A stretch of 64,000 bases of DNA, taken from positions 1,011,152-1,075,151 of the forward strand of contig JAAOMT010000697.1 of the NCBI GenBank assembly GCA_016748015.1. Reading direction: 5' to 3'. Within the stretch, counting starts at the first letter, position 1; the number at the start of each line of letters is the position of its first letter. The translations under genes were made by a program, and so were the position numbers. The notes beneath the pieces were generated by a model. It searched no databases, was not told the DNA's origin, and saw only the letters and a program-made list of their open reading frames with translations. This DNA comes from Geosiphon pyriformis. Lineage: Eukaryota; Glomeromycota; Glomeromycetes; Archaeosporales; Geosiphonaceae. Shown here in pieces: positions 34,836-44,560 of the stretch.

Positions 34836-36900
34836 TCAGCTTTCAATTTCTACATCAATGAAAGAATCACAGATTTTCTAGGAAGACCAGTTGACATTGA
34901 ATCAACAAGAGAAAATTTCTATTCGAAACTAATTCAACACACCAACTTACCCAAAAATCACAGCTTCACACCCATCATTAGAGAAATCAACCAAGAAATT
35001 GAAAGATATACACAAAAGACATTCTCTATTACTTACTAGAACAAAGGCAAAGGAAAACTACAGACACCAGCAGTAACACCCAAAGGAATACAAATTCCTA
35101 ATTAGAAAAAACAAAGAATTGAATCTCTGATATACCCATTATACCATCACACACCTGGAAGTACCATCAACATCACATCAGTAGACACATCCACCAGTAC
35201 AAAAATGCTGCTAGCAAGAATCGCATTTCAGATTAAACAAAAGAAAAATGAACTATTAGGAGCATATGGCGATTATTTTAAAGGATTTAAATCGAGGTCG
35301 CCAACACCATTAGGATTTTGATTACTGCCTCATCAGCCAGATTTTGGAACCATTAGTCTCTGGGAAATTACTGAATCAGAAGAAGAAGAAGACAAGAATC
35401 AGGAATTTAATTATCAAAACCTGATCCTAGAAGACCTAAACATTCAAACTCAGCAATATTTAGAAAATTTGGAAATTGAAACTCCGAATATTCAAACTTC
35501 ACCAAATCAAAGAAATCAAAACCCTGAGTTAATTTATTAGCAAAATCTACCTCCAGTTATTGTCATTGATCAACCACCAATTGAGCTGATTGGTGAGCCA
35601 ATTCAACCACCTCAAGTACCACCCCAACAACTGTTACCTCTTCAACAACTACTTCAACAGCCACCACAACCACCTAACTTAGATCCAATGGCCTATGCAC
35701 CAATCATAAAACTTGACAACTTTACTGGTGAAGAGGATGATGCTCAAGTATGGCTGAATGATGTAGAAAAGGCCATCGCAGCCAACGGATGGAATAACGC
35801 CTGGACAATGTAAGCCATTCCCTACTTTCTCAAGGATACTGCTGATTCATGGTACCAGAGCTTGATTAATAAACCACAAGATTTTGATGCCTTCAAAGTG
35901 GAATTCCTAAGATACTTCAGCAACAATAACAGCATCAATTGCCTAGTCAACATGTTCATTACCATGAAACAAGGAGAAACTGAAGCAGTTACTACCTACC
36001 TGGGACACTTCCATTGAAATCTGCGCCAAATACAGGCAATTAACACCCACTATTTCACAGCCCCACAGATACTCAACTAGTTTATCCGTGGTCTGTGCAG
36101 CAGCATCTTGCAACATGTATGTCCATTGCATCCAGGCACCCTTCAGGATGCAGTCACATGCACCAGAGATTTTGAATCCACTGAGTCAGAGGCTAATCAT
36201 GTCCAAGCTGTTAATCTAGTAATGAACGGATCATTTGAATTGGATTCCAAATTGGAGAAGTTCAGTGAATCAATTAATAAGAGATTGGAAGAATACTTAG
36301 CTGACAATCACGCCATTTATCAGTCTCCACAATAATGTAATAATCAAGAAAACTCTAATCGTGCTCAAAATCAGTTACATTCATCTTCATTGACCAATTA
36401 ACAGTGGCAACAGGAAATGCATATCTGCCACTATTGTGGTAAACAAAGACATATCCAAATTGACTGTCGTCAGCATTTAAATAACCAATGATCGGGAAAC
36501 CAATATCAAAACTCCGATTGCCAGTCCCAAACTCCGAATCAGTACCCAAATCAAAACCCATCTGCTTACCTACCAGTAATGCAGTCATTAATCTATCAAT
36601 CTCCAGTATATCAAGCTCCAATCTATCAACTGCAGCCACAAGTAATTTATCAACAACTGCAGTCACAAATAATCTATCAACTCCAACAAATCTAAACACC
36701 ACCCCAAAGCATACCACCCAATGGAATCCAAAGACCGAGAATGACTCAACAGAGCTGGAGATCAGTGATGGTAGTCTATCAACTGATCCCCAGTTTTTTA
36801 CAGCAACCATCTGGATTACACCAGAGGAATTCGGGTGCTGGTTAACCTCAGAACCCAAATTCCCAAAACTATTTAAGTCTCCTGGTCACCCCAGAAGACG
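34836..36900 (+). pseudogene. A2 gag with CCHC zinc knuckle
   Basis: The N-terminal part contains ITDFLGRPVDI, followed by an acidic stretch and a Pro/Gln-rich segment (VPPQQLLPLQQLLQ). The capsid-like domain runs from about 35,690 (KLDNFTGEEDDAQVWLNDV) to 36,335. The knuckle ICHYCGKQRHIQIDC (CX2CX4HX4C) is at 36,426–36,467. A Gln/Tyr-rich tail follows (repeats of YQ-P-IYQ type). Stops near 35,036, 35,104, 35,812 and 36,015 break the frame. Gag and Pol seem to be in one frame. Confidence 0.85.
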
Positions 36901-37049
36901 CCTCAACCAATAACCTGGCATTTACCCAAAAACAACCACTCACTAGTAATATCTCACCCACTACCATCACTGAAGACAAGTCTTTGGCTGCTATCTTCCC
37001 ATTCAAATTTGAGGAAACAACTATAATGTCATTATTTAGTTGAGCCGCT

Positions 37050-37400
37050 CTTGAAGCCAAACCAATCACCACAATGTACACTGATGCCAAAGTCAAGGGA
37101 CAATTCATCAAATTGATCCTTAACAGCAGTTCAGCAGGCAGCATCATCACATGACAACTCATGGATCAATTAGATTACCGAGTTGATCAAGCTGCCAGTG
37201 CCAGAATCATTACAGCCAATGGAGCGATCAAAACTCCAATTGGCAAAATTGACAACTTCCCTTTCAAAGTCAATGGTATCATGACTCCTATTAAAGTTCT
37301 AGTGATGGAAGCCACCTAATACCAATCTCTTGTTGGTAATGACTGGCTATCTAAAGTCAATGCGACATTAGACTGGAACATCCAGGAACTCCAGCTAATA
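37050..37400 (+). pseudogene. A2 aspartic protease, catalytic Asp lost
   Basis: It aligns with the element B protease (VKGQFIKLIL, ASARIITANG, VLVMEAT, GNDWLSKVNATLDW). The active site reads LILNSSSAGSII at about 37,116–37,151, where B has LILDSGS. The catalytic Asp is Asn (AAC at 37,122–37,124), so it should be inactive. Confidence 0.82.
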
Positions 37401-37794
37401 TATCAGGGCCGACACATACGTGTACCGGCCACATGTGGCCATTTCAAGACTCCTCCAAGAGAGAAACTATTGATCGAACTGGAGGAGGAAAAAGAAAAAC
37501 CTACTTGGGAAGCTTACCAAGTCTTCTGGACCGACGCCGACCACAACGAACTACTACCAATACTCTTGTAGAACAACAACCCTAAGGGAAAGCAAAAAGA
37601 GAAACTGACCTGGGAAACAGACGATTTGACCTGGACTGACAATGAACAGGAAAAACCATCGAGTTGGGAGTGGAAAAAAAAAAAGAGAAAAAGAAAAGAA
37701 AGGGAGAAAGAAAACACTCAAGCCAACAACACTTATATTCCATACACCTACAGTTAACAACAATCATTGACCTATCGCTAACCCAAACTAATAT
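37401..37794 (+). pseudogene. A2 linker: acidic, Trp-rich, then Lys/Arg-rich
   Basis: The translated gag-pol frame carries repeated acidic-Trp blocks (KPTWEAYQVFWTDAD, LTWETDDLTWTDNE) followed by a basic run (KKKKRKRKERERK) at about 37,675–37,712. No known domain is seen. The basic run could act as a nuclear localisation signal, but that is inference. Stops are present. Confidence 0.5.
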
Positions 37795-38657
37795 GCGTTG
37801 ATTATGGTAAGAAATTGTTATCAATGGGCACATGCTGTGACAACGATGAAGAATATCAGACAGCAACCAAGTTCTATTACCATGCATGCTATGTCAAATG
37901 TTTTGAAAGACCAAAACAAGTAAAAAAATGGGATAATACACCATGTATAGCCTGTAAAGAAACTCTCTTCGACAAAGGAATGTGGAATGACATTCCGGGG
38001 AGAGGAGAAACGTGCGACGTGTCCTGCCAATACACGATCCTCATCAGCGACTGAGTCGAGAAAGGAACACCTATAAAAGCTGTCTGGAGAAGAGCTGTAC
38101 AGTGATTGGACAGTTGTCCACATGATGATAATGAATTATGGTGAATAGCAATCGCCAAAATTGAAGGTGCATTACCAGAAGAAATCAGGATAATTAAAAA
38201 CAACCCACCAGAACCCATCAAGCTTGACTGGAACGCAGAGCCAGTCATAAATTTTCTGGAACCAGAAGAGTTCTATGAACACTACCAAAACTTGGCACTC
38301 ACTAGAAAAGAGCAAAAATAATGGCTAGCACAGTTGAATACAAGACTGTGTTGCCATTGTTTAATTCTCAGTGACTTTGAATATTGTGATAATTGTGACC
38401 TCATTTACAATCCACTATCATGCATGATCTACACGATTCCTGAAGAAGAAGAACCAATCAGCAGCTGTACATTGAAATCAAAATCGCTGATCAATCGCGA
38501 TCCAGACTCCGATGATAATGACGAAAACACCAGTTCCAGCTCTGTTCAAAATGGCAATAACAACAAAGACGATTCAAACTCAGATTCAAACTCCAATTTA
38601 AACTATGAACAATACATTGCACTACCAGATCTCTCCAAGAAACAAGAATTGAAATAG
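37795..38657 (+). pseudogene. A2 Cys-rich module between protease and dUTPase
   Basis: Block one: LLSMGTCC, EEYQTATKFYYHAC, KKWDNTPCIACKETL, GRGETCDVSCQYTILIS. Block two: LCCHCLILSDFEYCDNCDLIYNPLSC. The same two blocks, with the same Cys pattern, occur in element B (6,051–6,960) although the two families are far apart in sequence. This points to a real, selected zinc-binding domain. An acidic stretch (PEEEEP, DSDDNDE) leads to the dUTPase. No known family is recognised. Four or more stops occur (near 38,053, 38,104, 38,140 and 38,320). Confidence 0.65.
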
Positions 38658-39105
38658 TATAGTGACAATGGGGAAGGTATTATGCCAGAACATGCGCACA
38701 ATACTGATGCAGGATTTGATTTGAGATATCCAGGAACAGAAGCCATCAAATTGGAACCACATATGCACACCTGTATCGATTTGAAAGTAGCACTGGAAAT
38801 TCCAGCAACAACAATGGTTCAATTAACATCTAGGAGTAGTCTAGCGAAAAGAGTGATTAATATAAAAGGAGAAATAATTAACACGGAATATATAGGAAAC
38901 ATCATCACTATGCTACAAAATGACTCAGACAAGGCCTATGTAATAGAGCCCAATGAAAAGATAGCACAGACAATATTCCTGCCTCTGGTTAGAGTAGCTT
39001 AGTTAGTATCAGTGGGAAAGAGGGAGAAATTAGAAATAACAGCAAGAAGAATACAGGGATTCGGATCAACGGGTAGAATAGATGTACCAGTTAATATGGC
39101 AGAGG
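38658..39105 (+). pseudogene. A2 dUTPase domain in pol
   Basis: All five trimeric dUTPase motifs are present: DAGFDLRYPG (1), SRSSLAKR (2), GEIINTEYIGNIITML (3), NEKIAQTIFLPL (4) and RIQGFGSTG (5). Motif 3 has Asn where the family has its catalytic Asp (element B keeps it as GVIDARY). One TAG at 38,999–39,001 replaces a Gln seen in A1. Family role: dUTP to dUMP plus PPi. It lies between the Cys-rich module and RT. Confidence 0.88.
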
Positions 39106-39422
39106 AAGAAATTGTTGGCCAAGGAGAAATTATCTCAACCAGTCAAGCTATTTCCATTTCACCATATAACCAGTACACACTAGCAATAGAAAGGAAGGAA
39201 AAAGACCAAGCACAAATTTTTGAAGCAGAAGCCAGTCTTTATGAATCAGGAGAAATTGGACTTATCAATCTCCATATACCAGCCAAAGATTACAGCCACA
39301 TCAAAATTTCCATCTATAACAATACAGAAAATATAGTAGAAATACCAGCCAGAACCATTATTGGATACTTGAACACTGAAATGGAGGATCAACCACCAAC
39401 TCCCATTCCAGACTTTCCATAA
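39106..39422 (+). pseudogene. A2 conserved module after dUTPase
   Basis: About 100 residues, open in A2, with alternating short hydrophobic blocks (ISISPYNQYTLAIER, ESGEIGLINLHIPAKD, IKISIYNN, RTIIGYLN). It is nearly identical in A1 and clearly similar in element B (ISIPNVYI). It looks beta-rich. It may be a second dUTPase-like or protease-like fold, but no family is assigned. Confidence 0.6.
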
Positions 39423-39497
39423 CTTTGTGGATATGTTGATATTATATCACAAACAATATACAGACAAAGTGAATGTTATTTGCTCTAACCAGAACAA

Positions 39498-40905
39498 TTG
39501 GAACAAATGAACATGGGAAACTTAGATCTACTCCAACGTATGCAACTCAAGATGTTGCTCAACCAGTTCAATAACATCTTTGCCAGCAAAAATGAGTTTG
39601 GCCAAACTAACATCATCCAGCATCAGATCAAGACTGAAGATGCAATGCCAATTAAACAAAGAGCATACAGAGTGCCACCAGTTAGCAAGATTATTTGTCA
39701 AGAGATAAACCAAATGCTTAACAATGGGCTAATTCAGCCATCCATAAGCCCATGGTCATCACCAGTGGTACTCGTCCATAAGAAGAATAGAAAGATCTGA
39801 TTTTGTGTGGACTACAGAAAATTCAATGGTGTAACTCATGGAGACAGCTATTCAACTTCACAGATACAGGAATTATTTGATGCTTTAGAAACAAATAGTT
39901 CTCAACATTGGACTTAGATAGTGGTTACTGGCAAGTAGCCATGGATCCAGCCAACAAAGAGAAGACGGCATTCACCACGAGAGAAGAGAATTTTGAATTT
40001 GAAGTAATGCCATTCAGTTTAACCAATGCACCAGCCACTTTCCAATGGCTAATGGAAATCATCTATACTGGCTTATTGTGGAAATCAGTAGTTGTATACT
40101 TGGATGACACCAATGTATTCTCAAAAACATTTGATGATCATCTTTATCATCTTCAACAAGTGTTCAAAAGACTAAAAAGAGCAAAGCTAAAGTTAAATGC
40201 AACAAAGTGCTTCTTTGGCAAGACAGAGCTAAAATTCTTGGGACACATAGTCAGCAAAGATGGCATCAAAACAGACTCAGAAAAAATAGAGATAGTAAAG
40301 AACTTTCCAGTGCCAACTAATATGACAGAACTGAAATTATTCTTGGAATTTGCCAGCTATTATTGACGTTTTATCAAGAACTTTTCCAAAATAGTGCAGC
40401 CACTCAACCAACTGCAAACCAAGAATACCAAATATGAATGGACAGAAAGTCAACAAGAAGCTTTTGACATTTTGAAAAGAAAGCTCATTCAAGCTCCAGT
40501 ACTGATTTATCCAGATTACAGCAAACTATTTATTATCACCACTGATGCATCTGGCCAAGCATTGGGAGCAGTATTATCTCAGAGGGGACCAGATAACAGA
40601 AAACATCCAGTAGCATATTCCAGTAGAGATTTAATGCCAGCCGAAAAGAACTATAAAACACTGGAACAAGAACACTTAGCAATATACTGGGCAGTCATGA
40701 AATGGAAAGAATACTTGAGCCAGAAGTTTGAAGTATACACAGACCACAAGGGATTAACATCACTCCAAAAACAAGAATTTGGAGATGGAAGACAGTCAAG
40801 ATAGAAAATGGCACTCGCACTATACAATTATACTATACATTACAAAAAGGGAAAAGACAACAGAAATCCTGACGGTTTATCGCGAATAAGACAAATCTAA
40901 GAATA
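39498..40905 (+). pseudogene. A2 reverse transcriptase and RNase H
   Basis: RT motifs: FCVDYRKFNG (after a TGA at 39,798), TLDLDSGYWQVAM, MPFSLTNAPATFQ, the intact box YLDDT (40,097–40,111) and FLGHIVSKDGI. RNase H: FIITTDASGQALGAVLSQ and LAIYWAVMKWKEYL. A 4-bp deletion near 39,886 and stops at 40,364 and 40,801 break the frame, so it is not functional although the catalytic Asp pair is intact. Confidence 0.9.
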
Positions 40906-42376
40906 TTTTAACCCAAAAATATAATAAAACCAGAACAATACCAACAAAAAATACAACAAAAAGATGAACATACAAAAATGTCAACAATTGCAACATTATC
41001 TAAACACTCAACAGTTCAAGGAGAATTTATCTCAAATGGAACAAAAGAGGATCAAACAACAATCAAAATATTTTATCACTTATCAAAATATACTTTATCA
41101 GAAAAATAGGAGGGATTCAGATCAGCCAATCAGAGTAATTACAGAGCCAGAGAAAAAGACAATATTATTTAATATGCACTCAAATCCAACAGCCAGACAT
41201 TTTTACAAAGAAGCAACCATAGAAAGAACCAGAAAAAGATACTATTGGCCATCAATATATCCAAACATCATCCAATATGTTCAAAATTGTGATGCTTGTC
41301 AGCGAAGAGAAGGAACAAGACCCAGTAAACCATTAAGACCAATCAAAATGAAACAACCATTCGACCGGATTGGAATTGATTTAGTTGGACCATTAACAAT
41401 CACCAACAGAGGAAACAGATATATAGCAGTAGCTATGGACTATCTCACTAAATGGCCAGAGGCAAAAGCAATGCAAAGAGCGGATGCAGAATCCGTTGCC
41501 GAATTCATTCATCAAGATTTAATTTGTCGACACGGATGTCCAAAGGAATTATTATCAGACCAAGGAACTCATTTTGTGAACAGAACATTAATAGAATTGA
41601 GCCAAAAATTCAGAATTAAGAGACCATTATTATCACCATACCATCCACAAACCAATGGATTAGTTGAAAGATTCAACAGAACATTGTGTGAAGCAATTGC
41701 CAAACTCAGCCAAGAAAACCAAGACGAATGAGATTTGTTCATACCATCAGTATTATTTGCTTATCAGACAATGAAGCAAGATACTACACAAGCAACACTA
41801 TTCGAATTAGTATACAGTAGAACAGCAATATTACCAGTAAAGAGAGAAATTAATACATATCCAGCTGAACCAATAACAGAAGAGAATTTTCAAGAAACAT
41901 TGCTAAGAAGAACATATGACTTAATGGAAACATTGGAAAACAAACAAAGAAAAGCAGCTAATAATATTCAAAAGTCACAAGAGAAACAGAAAAAAAAACA
42001 TGATAGTCAACTACTAAACAAGCCAGTTGAATTCAAGATTGGAGACAAAGTACTCTTATATTGTACCAAAGTGGAAAAACAATGGAGTGGAAAATTTGAC
42101 CCCAAATAGGATGGGCCATTTCACATAGAAAAAATTCTAAGAAATGGAGCTTACAAATTAAGACTGGATAACAAAATTTTAACCAAAGCAGTACATGGAG
42201 ATCAACTGAAACCATACCACAACATCATACTACCATCTATCAGTAATATTCCACAATTAGGAGTACAGAGAATACTAGTCCAATCAGATAAGATTCCACA
42301 AGATCTGGAACCAATAGTTATTATTGACAACAACACGTTAAATTGATTCAGCAAAAAAATATATAAAGACACAGTA
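40906..42376 (+). pseudogene. A2 integrase
   Basis: Zinc-binding HHCC (HSNPTARHF, NCDACQ), DDE core (GIDLVGP, SDQGTHF, NGLVERFNRTL) and a C-terminal SH3-like block (FKIGDKVLLYC). The main open piece is 40,964–41,731. Stops are at 41,729 (TGA), 42,107 (TAG for TGG in A1) and near 42,343. Pol likely ends just before ORF3. Confidence 0.9.
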
Positions 42377-42379
42377 GAC

Positions 42380-43030
42380 ATGACAGAAAATATCAGAAAA
42401 ATGGAAATTACAGACAACATTTACTCACTAGCATAACAACTCTTTCAGTTGATCCAACACCAAGAAATGGAGATTACAATCAATCAACAAACCATTCGAT
42501 ATCAAGATACTAGAAAAATATTACAACTCAGAACACAGAAGAAAACTGAAAATATGGTGGACAAAATCATTGTGAAAGTAAAATTAGCAATAAGAGAGTC
42601 AACAAAAGAGGCACTATATCAAGAGTTGACTAAAGAAACTTGGAATTGGTGGATACAACAATTTCCAAGAAACTATTGTAATTTTTACTTGGGACAATAC
42701 ATAAATATCCAAAATCTATATATGGATAAAACAAAGCGATTATTCGACAAAAGAATACTACAACAATTAGAACATTTTGTGAAAAAGAACAACTTATCCA
42801 CACAGGTCCGAGCCATTTACCAAATACACACAGCATTTCAGAATAGACCAGAAATATTACTCAACAAAGCAATGAATATGGTTACCAGTAATCAATTGGG
42901 AAAGATCACCAATGCTCAATTTGAAGAATTACAGACCCAAATAACACAAGTAATTCTCGAAAATGAAATCCAGAAAATACTTCAAGAGGGGGAATTAAAT
43001 GAGTTGGATTTCGATGGAGCTCAATATTAA
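42380..43030 (+). pseudogene. A2 ORF3, unknown protein after integrase (one stop)
   Basis: ATG 42,380 starts a 216-codon frame with a single stop (TAA at 42,434–42,436, CAA in A1). The protein is charged and rich in Gln, Asn, Lys and Ile, and looks largely helical. It has a WNWWIQQF block and the conserved blocks NIQNLYMDKTKRLF, LQQLEHFV and IYQIHTAF. There is no signal peptide or membrane segment, so it is not envelope-like. It ends 13 bp before the 3' LTR. Conservation with A1 supports a real gene. Confidence 0.65.
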
Positions 43031-43043
43031 AAGAAGGGAATAA
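43029..43043 (+). promoter_or_regulatory. Polypurine tract of A2
   Basis: AAAAGAAGGGAATAA lies directly before the 3' LTR. A1 has the same tract at 4,026–4,040. It would prime plus-strand DNA synthesis. Confidence 0.75.
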
Positions 43044-43863
43044 TATTACTCATAGAAATATAAGAAATATATTAGCATGATTAGTAGCCAATTAGAAATA
43101 GGCATAATAAATGAAGAATTCCAGAATTCCTCTCAGGAATTGCAGAATTCCAGAAATTTCAGGATTCTCTGATGAGGAATTGCAGGATTCCAGGAATTCC
43201 AGAATTCCTGTCATAAAGAATTGAGGAATATTAATTATGTATATATAGCAGTAGGATTAGAAGCTAAAAAGACAGACCTCTCAGTTTTAGATTTAATCTA
43301 AGCAACATTCCAGTTCCCAATTATCAAATAAATAATTATTCCATATCTCAACCCATTCTCTACTATCAACACTTCATGTTGATAGTAATTGATACTTAAC
43401 CATGCTGAAACAATAGCTCTTGATCACAGCTATTGACGAGATACTAACATACTAAATTGCCTTGGCTTATTTTCTCTATTTTCTTTATTTTATTTTCTTT
43501 CTTTTTTTGATTTTGTTGTCATATGCTAATTGATTAAAAAATTAAGCACTGAGTTATTGACGTCAAGGATAGCCTGGTAAAAGACCCAGAAATAAGGGTA
43601 GAATTTTATATATTATCGGATAGCTTACCAGAAGGGCATGACTGCCAGACTAAATTTGGCCATCATGCTGAGAAAGAAATTGGGAAAACTCTTGAAAAAA
43701 TATATCTACCATTGACACTATTGAATCTCTGTCCATTATACAAAGGACTCCATCAAAACTTTCAGATACAACACTTGCAGAATCTCATTCACGGAAGTAG
43801 CTTTTGAGTACCAAGTTACAGGTTTGGTATTTAATTTAACAGCAGAAATAATCACCTGTAACA
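43044..43863 (+). repeat. 3' LTR of A2 (820 bp)
   Basis: It starts TATTACTCATAG and ends CCTGTAACA, followed by GCAG and LINE-4 endonuclease sequence. The GAATTCC-type array and TATA box are repeated here (about 43,110–43,250). Confidence 0.92.
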
Positions 43864-44560
43864 GCAGGTTTTTACATCTGGTTTGAATAAGAATTTTCTT
43901 GGTGTTGGTGTGGTGATTATTATGAACAATTTCTTGGCTTGACATGTTTCTAAAATTGAAGAGATGTCTGGTCATGTTATTTTGGTTCAGCTTCTTTTCA
44001 GAAACAAGCTTTTGGTTACAGTTTTAGGCTTATATGTTGGTGTCTCTGCTAAAACTAAATTTAGTCAAGTGGTTAAAGTTAACTCTTTTATTGCAAAAAC
44101 AGTTAATGCCAGTACTTTTGTGGTCTTAGATGGAAATTTTAATAAGAATGGATCTAAGAAAAGTGTGAGCTTTTGATTCTGTTTGGATTTGGGTTTGGTT
44201 AATTTACTTAAAAGTCATTATTTGGCTAAGACTTTTATATAAAACAATTCAAAGGGAGTTGAAAAAATTATTGACTACATTTTTGTCAATAAATGTCTAT
44301 TGTTAGCAATTGCTAATTATGGAGTTGCTTTTGCTTCTGATTTTTTCAATATTGATTACAAAGCAGTTATGGTATTAGTTGGTCTAAGTAGACTTTTGGA
44401 TTATCATTTGAATGATTTGTGTAAACAAGTTAACAGTGATTGTTAGAAGTTTAAGATTGCTAATGTAGATGTCTCCAAATAGGCTTATTTCAAAAAGTGT
44501 GTTTCTGTCAAGTTTTTTTCTGTAATTAGTGAGTTTTCATTTGCAAATACTGGTGAAGAT

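Larger units (their letters stand above)
33832..43863 (+). mobile_element. Ty3/gypsy element A2, complete with both LTRs (10,032 bp)
   Basis: LTRs lie at both ends (33,832–34,665 and 43,044–43,863), with a primer site after the first and a purine tract before the second. GCAG flanks the element. The internal order is gag, CCHC knuckle, protease, acidic/Trp-rich linker, Cys-rich module, dUTPase, linker module, RT, RNase H, integrase and ORF3. Order and RT type place it in Ty3/gypsy (Metaviridae-like). It is decayed: the LTRs differ in length and by many point changes, and every domain has stops. It is inserted in LINE-4. Confidence 0.93.
33656..44560 (+). pseudogene. LINE-4 endonuclease, split by A2
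   Basis: Coding remnants are 33,656–33,831 (ITKTKL block) and 43,868–44,560 (LGLYVGVS, LDGNFNKNG for GGDFNE, IDYIFVNK and NIDYKAVMV for TDHKAV). Several catalytic residues are replaced. All of 33,832–43,863 is element A2 and does not belong to this gene. Confidence 0.8.

Noticed and set aside
36355-36858. Minus-strand ORF of 167 codons
   Set aside because: It is the antisense of A2 gag and protease-linker sequence (Gln/Tyr-rich repeats) and has no homologous features.
42380-43030. ORF3 as an envelope gene
   Set aside because: No signal peptide, fusion peptide or membrane anchor; hence not called env.
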